In this document: piece by piece, positions 1-7,752 of the stretch
How the letters are laid out: each line of letters begins with the position of its first letter
Position numbering within the stretch: the first letter of the stretch is position 1
NCBI RefSeq assembly: GCF_000504205.1
Contig: NZ_AZAJ01000001.1
Span: 1,834,879 to 1,898,878, forward strand
Direction of reading: 5' to 3'
DNA length: 64,000 bases
Source: Methanolobus tindarius DSM 2278
GTDB lineage: Archaea > Halobacteriota > Methanosarcinia > Methanosarcinales > Methanosarcinaceae
Notes under the pieces: generated by a model
The model's input: only the letters and a program-made list of their open reading frames with translations
The model's database searches: none
Told to the model about the DNA's origin: nothing
Position numbers and translations under genes: made by a program

Positions 1-96
1 GGACAACGTAACAGTAGTTCCACCGAAGAGCGAATAAATTTTGACAATCTGTTTCTGAATATCTCTTTTTAAGATATTCATATCACTTTTTTCCAT
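1..96 (-). CDS. Hypothetical protein, 5' end only (runs off the window)
   Basis: An open frame on the minus strand begins with ATG at 96 and runs off the left edge. An in-frame TAA lies two codons upstream of the ATG, so the start is well bounded. The visible 32 residues begin MEKSDMNILKRDIQKQ and continue through a hydrophobic/Gly-Thr stretch. No family is recognisable from so short a piece. It is divergent from the prenyltransferase operon, with about 95 bp between the two starts that must hold both promoters. It could be a chance frame. Confidence 0.45.
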   Translation of the reverse strand, partial: MEKSDMNILKRDIQKQIVKIYSLFGGTTVTLS

Positions 97-143
97 TCTT
101 TAAACCCGAATTTGAGTCTATTTGATTCACCAACCCTAATACT

Positions 144-153
144 AATATATAAT
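144..153 (+). promoter_or_regulatory. TATA box of the UbiA operon
   Basis: AATATATAAT is a good archaeal TATA element. It would place the transcription start near 172-176, giving a leader of about 15-20 nt before the TTG start at 192. The box is nearly symmetrical and might also serve the divergent gene on the left. Confidence 0.45.
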
Positions 154-191
154 ACAGGGAATTAGGTGCTATAATCTATCAGGTGATATAC

Positions 192-1136
192 TTGGTTTCC
201 ACTTCAGGCTCTAAAACACGAAATCCTTATCTTGAGATGTTAAGGCCGGAAATATCTGACATGGACTTAGCCCTGCCTGCAGCCAGCGCTTTACTTGCAT
301 CTTATCTGGTTACCGGTGGTTTTCCCGGACTAATACCGTTCATCATAGCTGTGATTGGTGGGTATGCGGCAATCACCAGTTCATATGTTTACAACGATTG
401 CTGCGATATTGATATCGATGCCATAAATCTGCCAGATAGGCCGCTTGTAGCTAATAAACTCAAAAGGAATCAGGCCCTGAAGTATGCAGGACTCTTATTT
501 TTAGTTGCCAGTGCAGCCGCTCTTTATCTTAATCCAGAATCATTTGTGGTTCTTGTGATTGCTGTTGTAACCATCAGTATATACTCAAAACTCGCAAAAA
601 GAATGACATTTTTGAGTTTTGTTCCTGTGGGAATTGCATACGGACTTGTGCCCATTGGTATATGGCTTGCTTTTGATCCCGCAGGGTTCCTGAAAACACC
701 TGATTACGGTTCAATACTTCCACTTCCTGCGATATTCCTTGGTCTGATGATGTGTTTCACAGACTGGGGATTCACACTCTCAGGTGTGGCAAGGGATGTA
801 GAAGGTGACAGGGCCAGAGGAGCACCAACATTCCCGGTGACATTCGGTATTCCTGCAACATCAAAATTCGTTACATTCATGTGGACAGTAGGTGTTATTG
901 CTTCCGTTGCAATTGGAATTACTGCAGAGATCGGTCCTATATACTTTGCAGGTGCACTGCTTGCAGGCGGGTGGATGCTCATCCAATCATTTGATTTCAT
1001 AAAGAACCCAACAGAAGAGCGTGGGGGAAGACTTTTCCTTCAGGGCTCAAGATACAGAGGAATAATGTTTGGTTCTCTCATACTCGATGTAATACTTTGC
1101 ATACTCGTACCGGCTTATTCCGGAATCTTATGGTAA
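192..1136 (+). CDS. UbiA-family prenyltransferase
   Basis: This is an integral-membrane prenyltransferase that moves an isoprenoid chain onto an acceptor. The first Asp-rich motif (NDCCDIDID, near residue 68) is followed by INLPDRPL, and the second (DVEGDRARG, near residue 202) by a TFPVTFG segment. Both are the Mg-diphosphate sites of UbiA enzymes. Eight or nine hydrophobic helices fill the rest. I chose TTG at 192 over the in-frame GTG at 183 because GGTGAT (182-187) is a textbook Shine-Dalgarno sequence 4 nt upstream; the same GGTGAT-TTG arrangement occurs at 11853. The gene leads an operon with a geranylgeranyl-reductase homologue and a radical SAM enzyme. The acceptor is unknown: it could be a lipid glycerol-phosphate (DGGGP synthase) or, from the context, a prenylated cofactor such as methanophenazine (inference). 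Confidence 0.85.
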   Translation: MVSTSGSKTRNPYLEMLRPEISDMDLALPAASALLASYLVTGGFPGLIPFIIAVIGGYAAITSSYVYNDCCDIDIDAINLPDRPLVANKLKRNQALKYAGLLFLVASAAALYLNPESFVVLVIAVVTISIYSKLAKRMTFLSFVPVGIAYGLVPIGIWLAFDPAGFLKTPDYGSILPLPAIFLGLMMCFTDWGFTLSGVARDVEGDRARGAPTFPVTFGIPATSKFVTFMWTVGVIASVAIGITAEIGPIYFAGALLAGGWMLIQSFDFIKNPTEERGGRLFLQGSRYRGIMFGSLILDVILCILVPAYSGILW

Positions 1137-1185
1137 TTCTTATATTTTTGGTAGCTTTGTTAGATTAGCAACTAAGAGGTTCAAA

Positions 1186-2343
1186 ATGGATGCAGATATC
1201 ATAGTAATAGGAGCTTCCCCTGCGGGAGTCATGGCAGCCAGAAATGCATCGGCAAAAGGCTGCAAAGTTATTCTCCTGGATAAAAAGGAAGCAGTGGGAG
1301 TGCCCACTCATCCTGCAAACACATTTTTCAAAGGAATGTTTGACAGGACAGGGGAAGAAGTAGACCAGAGTTATGTAGTTAAGAACCTCAAAGGTGCCTA
1401 TATCATCGCACCTTCCGGGAAGAATGTGATTTTTGAAGGAGATGCTTATTTCCTTGACAGGAAGAAGTTCGATGAATTCTATATTAAGCAGGCCAAAGAT
1501 GCAGGTGCAGATGTTCGCTTCGGTATTGAAGTTCTCAATGTTCTCAAAAATGATGATGGCTTCATTGTAAGCACATCAAAAGGCAAGATTAAGTGTAAAC
1601 TCGTCATTGTTTCTGATGGAATCAACTCAAGGGTCGCTGCACTTCTTGGTATGAAGCCAATTAAACACACTCAGGATATTGCCTGGTCACTTGAGGCTGA
1701 GATTGAGGCAGAAGGCATCGGTGAACCGGATTACTTTGAATATTATGTAGGAAACCATGCTCCTGGGTGGAAATCCACATATTCTCCTTGTGGTGGCAAC
1801 AGAGCTACACTTGGAATGTATGTGCGCAGGCATGGTACAGATGTTTCAGACTTTTTCGATGCATGGCTTGAAAAGTTCAAGGAACTCAAAGGTCTTGATG
1901 ACGTAAAGATCATAAGCAAATCCACCGGTGGCGATCCTATTGTTGCAATTCCCGGTGAGCTTGTGGCTGACGGCGTGATGATAGTCGGCGGTTCAGCAGC
2001 ACAGTCCGGAATTGGCTATGGAATGCATGCAGGACAGATGTGCGGTGATGTTGCAGCAGATGCTATAGCAAAGGGTAACACATCGAAAAACTTCCTGTCC
2101 GAATACCAAAGACGCTGGAATGCAGCTTACAGGACGGAATACCATCTTGGAAGATTCGCCATGGAAACTCTCAGGAAGATGACTGACAAGGAAATCGATG
2201 GGATGATGGAAGTCTTTGAAGGTGAGGATTTGAAAGTTCTTAGCGGAACACCTTTTAACCAGGCGTTACAGGTATCAAAGATGATACTGAAAAATAATCC
2301 ATCTTCTATATTATCATACAGGGCAGTTTTCAGGAACAAATAG
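1186..2343 (+). CDS. Geranylgeranyl reductase family flavoprotein
   Basis: FAD-dependent reductase of the archaeal geranylgeranyl reductase (digeranylgeranylglycerophospholipid reductase) family, which saturates isoprenoid double bonds. The N-terminus has the Rossmann dinucleotide motif (IVIGASPAGVMAA, residues 6-18) followed by an acidic-end strand (VILLDKKE). A second FAD motif (DGVMIVGGSAAQSGIGYGMHAG) lies near residue 260. At 385 residues it has the family's usual length. It is separated from the prenyltransferase by 49 bp and abuts or overlaps the radical SAM gene, so the three are probably co-transcribed. The substrate (membrane lipid or a cofactor side chain) cannot be told from sequence. 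Confidence 0.88.
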   Translation: MDADIIVIGASPAGVMAARNASAKGCKVILLDKKEAVGVPTHPANTFFKGMFDRTGEEVDQSYVVKNLKGAYIIAPSGKNVIFEGDAYFLDRKKFDEFYIKQAKDAGADVRFGIEVLNVLKNDDGFIVSTSKGKIKCKLVIVSDGINSRVAALLGMKPIKHTQDIAWSLEAEIEAEGIGEPDYFEYYVGNHAPGWKSTYSPCGGNRATLGMYVRRHGTDVSDFFDAWLEKFKELKGLDDVKIISKSTGGDPIVAIPGELVADGVMIVGGSAAQSGIGYGMHAGQMCGDVAADAIAKGNTSKNFLSEYQRRWNAAYRTEYHLGRFAMETLRKMTDKEIDGMMEVFEGEDLKVLSGTPFNQALQVSKMILKNNPSSILSYRAVFRNK

Positions 2344-2345
2344 TG

Positions 2346-3491
2346 ATGAAACCAAAATATTATTTCTATAAGAATCCGGTTTTCAAGGTATATGCCCAGG
2401 TTGAAAACAACCGGGTAAGGATGAAGACCTCAGGTATTGCATCATCTATTATGGGTTCTTTTATAGCGGATATGATGGAAATATTCGAGGATACAAAACC
2501 ATCCAAGGTTGAAAAGGATAAACTCATCTATTCAACATGGATGCCTCCAATTCCAAGCAAGGCTTTTGACAGGCTTGTTTCAAGCCAGATGAAGGCCATG
2601 AGGGGAAAATATGTTCCTGAACAAATTACAATTTCAATTACGGAAGAATGTCCGAACAGGTGTCTTCACTGCGCTCTTCCTGACACTAAGAATAAAGCAA
2701 GGCTGGATCCAGATACTGTGAAAAGTGTTATTGACCAGACAATCGACCTTGGTACCACGCTTATTATTTTTGATGGAGGCGAACCACTTCTTTACGATGG
2801 CCTTGAAGATCTTATCAGCTATGTAGACCAGTCACGTGCAATACCAGGTCTTTTTACATCAGGTGTTGGAATGACTCCTGAGCGTGCAAAGAGTCTCAAA
2901 AATGCAGGTCTTTCCATGCTAAGTGTGAGCTTTGACAGTGCTAATGAAGAAGGACACGACTATATGCGTGGCAGACCGGGTGTTTTTAAGGAAGCTGTAA
3001 ATGCTCTTAAAAATGGACTTGATGCAGGCCTGCTGGTTGGAATTTATGTAGTTCTTTCACCACGCAACGTTGATGAACTTGACGATTTCTATGAGCTTGC
3101 AAAGGAACTTGGAGTACACGAATTATCTTTCTATGAGATCGTTCCAACAGGCAGGTGGCAAGGCCATGAGGGGGAAGTAATTACTCCGGAACATATCAAA
3201 AAATTCGATGATTTTGTTGAAAGAACATCCCATGCAGAAGGTCCTCGTGTATTCCCGATTCCTCAGATTATCAGGAAAATGGGATGTTTTGCAGGAAGAA
3301 AATGGCTCCATGTTACTCCGGAAGGGAATGTACTTCCATGCGCATGCATGCCAAAACCATATGGTAATGTTCACGAAGAAAGTCTTGCATCCATATGGAA
3401 AAAGATATACACTGATCCTGTATTCTGCTCTGGTCCATGTCTGATGCGTGATTCTTCATTCAGGATTAATCATCTTGGTCTTGAGCGCTGA
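2346..3491 (+). CDS. Radical SAM protein with C-terminal cysteine cluster
   Basis: Radical S-adenosylmethionine enzyme. The CX3CX2C cluster motif (CPNRCLHC, around residues 102-109) binds the SAM-cleaving [4Fe-4S] cluster, and FDGGEPLL is the GGE motif. The C-terminus carries further cysteines (GCFAGRK, LPCACMP, CSGPC) and resembles a SPASM/twitch auxiliary-cluster domain. About 90 residues precede the core, including an unusual basic/aromatic N-terminus. ATG at 2346 lies 2 bp after the stop of the reductase; a GTG at 2343 would overlap the stop. The specific reaction is unknown. Its place after UbiA and a prenyl reductase suggests modification of a prenylated molecule or its aromatic head group (inference). 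Confidence 0.85.
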   Translation: MKPKYYFYKNPVFKVYAQVENNRVRMKTSGIASSIMGSFIADMMEIFEDTKPSKVEKDKLIYSTWMPPIPSKAFDRLVSSQMKAMRGKYVPEQITISITEECPNRCLHCALPDTKNKARLDPDTVKSVIDQTIDLGTTLIIFDGGEPLLYDGLEDLISYVDQSRAIPGLFTSGVGMTPERAKSLKNAGLSMLSVSFDSANEEGHDYMRGRPGVFKEAVNALKNGLDAGLLVGIYVVLSPRNVDELDDFYELAKELGVHELSFYEIVPTGRWQGHEGEVITPEHIKKFDDFVERTSHAEGPRVFPIPQIIRKMGCFAGRKWLHVTPEGNVLPCACMPKPYGNVHEESLASIWKKIYTDPVFCSGPCLMRDSSFRINHLGLER

Positions 3492-3596
3492 GGTGCTTTC
3501 TTTTTTAATCTTTCAGACCTTCGTCTCTGATTTAAGCATCTTTTTACTTATGGATTAATTGTAAATTACAATTAGAATTTATTGATAAAAAACAGT

Positions 3597-3621
3597 TGAA
3601 AAAAGGGTGAAAAAGTCACCC
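3597..3621 (-). terminator. Terminator of serB/coiled-coil operon
   Basis: On the minus strand GGGTGA-CTTTT-TCACCC forms a 6-bp hairpin followed by a run of T, just past the stop of the coiled-coil gene. Confidence 0.6.
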
Positions 3622-3633
3622 TCTTAAATTTGA

Positions 3634-4494
3634 TTATTTCAGGACTCCAGATCTCTGGATTGCCATCAGATTCTCCATGGTGAGCTTTTCGCCGGACTTG
3701 AACTTGTCAAAGATGTCTTCTGCATCCTTGCGCGCCTCTGCCCTTGAAGCCTCTTTCTTACCATCGACATCTCCCTTCTTGAGTTTGCGGAGTTCCTTGT
3801 CGATATCACGGATTTCTTTCTGGGCTGTGATGAAAAGTTTGTGCTGTTCATCAGCCTTTTCCTGGAAGTGAACGAATTCTTTGTGAGCAGCATCAGATTC
3901 TGCACGGACCTTGTCAGCCTCTTTGAAGGTGGTGATCATCTTGTCGTGATATTCCTGTGCCTTCTGTGCGTATTCTGAAAGTGTAGTGTGATAGGTGGAT
4001 GCCTCGTCCCTGATCTCCTGTGCTTCAGTCAGCAGGTTCTTGAGCTCATCGTTGCTTTCAAGCTGCTGTTTCTTTACAACATACTGTTTCTGGAGTTCAG
4101 TAATTTTATTGACCAGCTCTCTTTCCTTGTTGGTTGTAAGGACTTCTGTCTGCTGTGCAAATTCCAGCCTGTCGATCTCCTTGCGGATATCTTTGATAGA
4201 AGGACCACCAAGGTTGTTTTCATTGCGTATCTGGTCTATCTTGGCAAATACTTCGTTAGCCTTGTTGTTGACCTCATCACGGAGTGCTTTGTTTTCCTTT
4301 ACCTTCTCGTTGTTCTCGTCACGGAGCACCTTGTATTCCTGTGCTTCATTGATAAGGTCTTTAGTCTTTTTGTTCAGCTCATTACGCTTTGCTGCGAGTG
4401 TACTTGCTTCTGCGTTGAGTTCGTTACGTTTCTTCTTATATTCTTCAGACAGGTTCTTAAGCTCTGTCTTCTTTTCGTTCAGTTCTTTAATCAC
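3634..4494 (-). CDS. Archaeal coiled-coil protein (COG1340-like)
   Basis: A 286-residue protein that is almost entirely heptad-patterned coiled coil. It is rich in Lys, Glu, Asn and Ala, with no membrane segment and no catalytic motif. This fits the archaeal family often found beside phosphoserine phosphatase (COG1340). The start is GTG at 4494, preceded by a strong GGAGG 7 nt upstream. It follows serB on the same strand after 66 bp and ends in a clear terminator, so the two form an operon. The N-terminal 120 residues repeat a Lys-Lys/Asn-Glu-Leu pattern. The function is unknown; a structural or scaffold role is a guess. Long frames on the opposite strand are shadows of its biased codons. Confidence 0.8.
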   Translation of the reverse strand: MIKELNEKKTELKNLSEEYKKKRNELNAEASTLAAKRNELNKKTKDLINEAQEYKVLRDENNEKVKENKALRDEVNNKANEVFAKIDQIRNENNLGGPSIKDIRKEIDRLEFAQQTEVLTTNKERELVNKITELQKQYVVKKQQLESNDELKNLLTEAQEIRDEASTYHTTLSEYAQKAQEYHDKMITTFKEADKVRAESDAAHKEFVHFQEKADEQHKLFITAQKEIRDIDKELRKLKKGDVDGKKEASRAEARKDAEDIFDKFKSGEKLTMENLMAIQRSGVLK

Positions 4495-4560
4495 TTATTA
4501 TCCTCCCGGTCCAGCAAAAAAGCTGGCATTTCATGCATCTCTAATGCACGATACTTGGCA

Positions 4561-5229
4561 TCACTCGCTGTCCAGTGACTGGACAACCGGTATTACTGCC
4601 TCAAGATTCTTCTCTGTAATGACAATATTGGCATGTTCACGCAGGATAGGTTTGGAATTAAATGCAATGGCATATTTTGCCTTTTTGAATATACATATGT
4701 CATTGGCACCATCGCCAACTACTATACATTCATCAGGTTTTATCCCATATTTTCCAGAAATCTCTTCCAGAACAAACTCTTTAGAGCCTTGATCTGTCAG
4801 CGGACCTCTAACCTCTCCTGTAAGACAACCATTATCCGTAAGAAGCTCGTTTGAAACCACATGATCCATTCCCAGTGTCTCTCCAACACGGTCAGCAGCT
4901 ATTGTAAAGCCGCCTGAGATCATTGCGGTTTTATAACCTCGGGATTTCAGGTAAGAAACCAGTTCTTTCGCACCTGGCATGAAAGGCATTTTGGCAAGAG
5001 CCTCATTTGCACTTTCAAGTGACAGTCCTTTAAGAAGCCTGACTCTTTGCTGAAGAGCTTCGGAAAAGTCAAGTTCCCCATGCATTGCTCTTTCAGTTAT
5101 GGCGGCTACTTCGTCTCCCACTCCTGCGGCTTCTGCTAGCTCGTCAATGGTTTCAGCATCAATAAGGGTGCTGTCCATATCAAAAACTATTAACTTTATC
5201 CTATCAGAATTATTGCTGGTACGACTCAC
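4561..5229 (-). CDS. serB: Phosphoserine phosphatase
   Basis: HAD-superfamily phosphatase that makes serine from O-phosphoserine, the last step of the phosphorylated serine pathway. The catalytic DMDST motif is at residues 17-21 (first Asp nucleophile, second general acid). MISGGF supplies the motif II Ser, and VVGDGANDICIF is the motif IV Mg site. The cap domain sits between motifs I and II, and the 222-residue length is typical. The start is GTG at 5229, with no in-frame ATG nearby. It is the first gene of an operon with the downstream coiled-coil protein. O-phosphoserine is also the substrate of the sepS product further along the window, but nothing suggests joint regulation. Confidence 0.93.
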   Translation of the reverse strand: MSRTSNNSDRIKLIVFDMDSTLIDAETIDELAEAAGVGDEVAAITERAMHGELDFSEALQQRVRLLKGLSLESANEALAKMPFMPGAKELVSYLKSRGYKTAMISGGFTIAADRVGETLGMDHVVSNELLTDNGCLTGEVRGPLTDQGSKEFVLEEISGKYGIKPDECIVVGDGANDICIFKKAKYAIAFNSKPILREHANIVITEKNLEAVIPVVQSLDSE

Positions 5230-5571
5230 TTCATCAAACCTGGAATTTGAATCCCGTATTGAAACAGTATTTAAGTGCCGAGATTGATGTGAGATAAGTT
5301 ACATTGCTTTTAAGGTTTTCGATAGATGTATTTGACAGCATTTCTATTTTCTGAAAGTTACCGGGGATATCAAAGATTGGAGTAATATTAGTTTATATAT
5401 TATATTGCAAATTAAGCTATTCAGAATATATATGTTATTATTTCAGTGTATAAGTGATATGGTTCAGGGTCTATCTGCGGATAGCAGGATACACGGTAGC
5501 TGGCAGGTAAAACGCTACAGGTATATGATCGAGGTATGACTGTACTGGAATAATTAAAGAGGTGATGCATC
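5230..5571 (+). other. Long leader/intergenic region with possible structured 5' UTR
   Basis: A 342-bp gap between divergent serB and a histidine kinase. TTTATATATTATATTG (5391-5406) looks like a TATA box for the kinase, placing its transcript start near 5420-5430 and leaving a leader of about 145 nt. In the leader, CTATC-TGCG-GATAG (5471-5484) and GTAGC-13 nt-GCTAC (5496-5518) can form two hairpins, and TACAG (5516-5520) could instead pair with CTGTA (5540-5544). A 35-codon ATG frame (5432-5539) also crosses it. Whether this is a regulatory RNA, a leader peptide or neither is open. Confidence 0.3.
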
Positions 5572-6567
5572 ATTATCGGATCAAACATCAATGAGAGATA
5601 TTATGGAATACTACAGGGTTATGTTTCCTCACATGATGAAAAATATCTTCTAAGGTCAAGAGATCTTGGTTCTGAATTTGTAAGATATGGTGTCCCACCT
5701 GATGAGATTGTTGAAATGCATGAGAGGACGGTAAGGAAGCTAACAGGCAATCTTTCCTCAAAAGATATTATGCAATGTGCATTGCTTGTCTCAGTTCCTC
5801 TTGTAGAGGTCATGGTGGCTTATGGACTTGCTTTCAGGGAACTTGTAAAGGAACTTGAAGTCAAATCCCGGGAATTACAGCATTCTAATGAACTCAAAGA
5901 GTTGTTTGCAGATATAATGCGTCATGACCTTTTGAATCCTGCTTCTCAGGTAGATGGCTTTGTCTCTGTTCTGCTTGAATGTGAGGATGATTGCACTAAA
6001 CGGTCAATGCTTTCCAATATTCATAAGAGCAATAGTAATCTCATTTCAATGATCGATAAAGCTGCAGAATTTGCAAAGCTGGATTCCGTTGATGAACTTG
6101 ACTTTTCAGTACATGACCTGGCTTTAATTCTTAGGGAGGTTACGGATAGTTTTGCTTCGAAACTGGAGGGAAATAACATGACTATGAGCCTGGAAACTGA
6201 AAGTTCCTGTCCTTCGATGGTAAATCCTGTAATAGGTCAGGTATTTTCAAATCTTATATCCAATTCTATCAAATACAGTCCAAAGGGCAGCCATATGGAT
6301 GTGAATATCTGTGACGAAGGGGATAAATGGAAAATTACTGTGAAAGACAATGGTATTGGTATTCCGGAAACCGACAGGGACCTTATCTTCACCCGCTTTT
6401 CAAGACTGAATAAAGTAAAGAAACGTGGAATCAAGGGAACAGGTCTTGGACTTGCAATCGTCCACAAAATTGTTACTCTTCATAATGGGGAAGTTGGCGT
6501 GGAAAGCAATTCTCCTGAACCTGGCAGCACATTCTGGGTACGCCTCAATAAAGTAAAAACAGATTAG
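5572..6567 (+). CDS. Cytoplasmic sensor histidine kinase (non-ATG start)
   Basis: A 331-residue soluble kinase. The first ~85 residues look like an RsbU/RsbR-type N-terminal helical domain (YLLRSRDLGSEFVRYGVPPD). A short coiled linker follows, then the dimerisation/phospho-acceptor helix with H-box MRHDLLNP (about residue 117). The HATPase domain has an N box (NLISNSIKYSPKG), a DNGIGIP G1 box and a GTGLGLAIV G2 box. No ATG, GTG or TTG lies upstream of the conserved N-terminal region in this frame before a TGA at 5563. The best start is ATT at 5572, 5 nt after GGTGAT (5561-5566); an ATC at 5569 is the alternative. An ATG at 5716 would remove most of the N-terminal domain. No transmembrane segment or adjacent response regulator is present. 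Confidence 0.8.
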   Translation: MIGSNINERYYGILQGYVSSHDEKYLLRSRDLGSEFVRYGVPPDEIVEMHERTVRKLTGNLSSKDIMQCALLVSVPLVEVMVAYGLAFRELVKELEVKSRELQHSNELKELFADIMRHDLLNPASQVDGFVSVLLECEDDCTKRSMLSNIHKSNSNLISMIDKAAEFAKLDSVDELDFSVHDLALILREVTDSFASKLEGNNMTMSLETESSCPSMVNPVIGQVFSNLISNSIKYSPKGSHMDVNICDEGDKWKITVKDNGIGIPETDRDLIFTRFSRLNKVKKRGIKGTGLGLAIVHKIVTLHNGEVGVESNSPEPGSTFWVRLNKVKTD

Positions 6568-6644
6568 TGTTCCCATTCATATTCTCTCATTTTTAACTTT
6601 ATTTCTGGTATATTTATTCATTTTTGGATTGTAGCGGTGTCATT

Positions 6645-6660
6645 CCAAAAGTAATATATG
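6645..6660 (+). promoter_or_regulatory. BRE/TATA promoter of mtd
   Basis: CCAAAAG (BRE-like) followed by TAATATATG. The expected transcript start near 6680 leaves a very short leader that still holds GTGAT (6683-6687) 5 nt before the ATG. Confidence 0.55.
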
Positions 6661-6692
6661 CTACACTGCCCATTGCACTACTGTGATTTTAC

Positions 6693-7514
6693 ATGGCAAA
6701 GATTGGATTCATAAAGCTAGGTAACTTAGGTATGAGCCAGGTCATCGACCTTGTACAGGACGAGATCGCAGCAAGAGAAGGAATTACCGTCCGTGTATTC
6801 GGAACCGGTCCTAAAATGGGTAAAGACGAGGCAGCAGCAACAGAAGAACTCAAAAAATTCGATGCTGACTTCTACGTTATGATCAGCCCAAACTCAAGCG
6901 CACCAGGCCCAACCGCAGCTCGTGAGATATACAAGGACGTTCCATGTGTTGTTATCTCAGACGGTCCAACAAAGAAGGACGACCGTGCAGCACTTGAAGA
7001 AGCTGGCTTTGGTTACATCATTATGACCGTTGACCCACTCATCGGTGCAAAGACAGAATTCCTTGACCCTGTAGAGATGGCATCATTCAACTCAGATGCA
7101 ATGAAAGTCCTTTCAACCTGTGGTGTTGTAAGACTTATTCAGGAAGAACTCGACAAACTCGCTGCAATGGCAGATGAAGGTAAGGAACTTGAGCTTCCAC
7201 ACATCCTCGCAAAGCCAGAGAAGTGCATCGAGAGAGCAGGATTCAACAACCCATACGCAAAGGCAAAGGGTCTCGCAGCTCTGCACATGGCTGACATGGT
7301 CGCAAAGATCAACTTCCCAGCATGCTTCATGATGAAGGAGATCGAGCAGGTTACACTTACAACTGCAGCAGGTCACGAGATGATGCGCGCAGCAGCACAG
7401 CTGGCAATCGAAGCAAGAGAGATTGAGAAAGCAAACGACAGTGTCTTCAGGCAGCCACACTCCAAGAAGGGCAATCTGATGACAAAGACAGCTCTCTACG
7501 AGAAGCCACAGTAA
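6693..7514 (+). CDS. mtd: F420-dependent methylene-H4MPT dehydrogenase
   Basis: Mtd catalyses the reversible F420-dependent oxidation of methylene-tetrahydro(sarcina)pterin to the methenyl form, a central step of methanogenesis and of methyl-group oxidation in methylotrophic growth. The 273-residue protein starts MAKIGFIKLGNLGMSQ and contains the family stretches FGTGPKMGKDEAAAT and MISPNSSAPGPTAAREIY. Codon use is strongly biased to optimal codons (GCA, AAG, CTC/CTT), as expected for an abundant enzyme. The gene is monocistronic: a strong TATA promoter lies in front and an 8-bp hairpin plus T tract begins within its stop codon. Confidence 0.97.
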   Translation: MAKIGFIKLGNLGMSQVIDLVQDEIAAREGITVRVFGTGPKMGKDEAAATEELKKFDADFYVMISPNSSAPGPTAAREIYKDVPCVVISDGPTKKDDRAALEEAGFGYIIMTVDPLIGAKTEFLDPVEMASFNSDAMKVLSTCGVVRLIQEELDKLAAMADEGKELELPHILAKPEKCIERAGFNNPYAKAKGLAALHMADMVAKINFPACFMMKEIEQVTLTTAAGHEMMRAAAQLAIEAREIEKANDSVFRQPHSKKGNLMTKTALYEKPQ

Positions 7515-7542
7515 GTACCTCTAAGGTACTTTTCTTTTTTTT
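7513..7542 (+). terminator. mtd terminator
   Basis: AAGTACCT-CTA-AGGTACTT is a perfect 8-bp stem whose first arm overlaps the TAA stop of mtd. It is followed directly by a T-rich run (7531-7542). Confidence 0.7.
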
Positions 7543-7716
7543 ATGGATACTCTTTCTGCGATACTGATCGGTATTGCTCTCTTTGTTGCATTTGTTCTTC
7601 TTACTGCCTATTTCATGAAGTCAACTTTGTACATGAATATGCAATCAAAAGTTGAAGAAGAAAACAGTGAATCTGAAAAAGACGAAGATGATGTTAAAAA
7701 TAAGAGTGGGAATTAG
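7543..7716 (+). CDS. Small single-pass membrane protein (57 aa)
   Basis: An ATG frame of 57 codons starts directly after the mtd terminator T tract. The product begins MDTLSAILIGIALFVAF, a single hydrophobic helix of about 22 residues. A Met-rich linker follows, then a strongly acidic, Lys/Glu/Asp/Asn-rich tail of about 25 residues ending in KNKSGN. The helix-plus-charged-tail composition is protein-like, but no clear ribosome binding site precedes it. It could be translated from mtd read-through. I do not recognise a family. Confidence 0.5.
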   Translation: MDTLSAILIGIALFVAFVLLTAYFMKSTLYMNMQSKVEEENSESEKDEDDVKNKSGN

Positions 7717-7752
7717 TTCCCATTAAATAACTGATTTTAAAACCTGATTTTG

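Noticed and set aside
3988-4792. Long plus-strand open frames (196 and 265 codons) opposite the coiled-coil and serB genes
   Set aside because: They are antisense to a protein with very biased codons and encode Phe/Leu/Ser/Cys-rich low-complexity sequence with no ribosome site.
5432-5539. 35-codon ATG frame in the kinase leader
   Set aside because: No ribosome site precedes the first ATG; kept only as a possible leader peptide in the leader finding.
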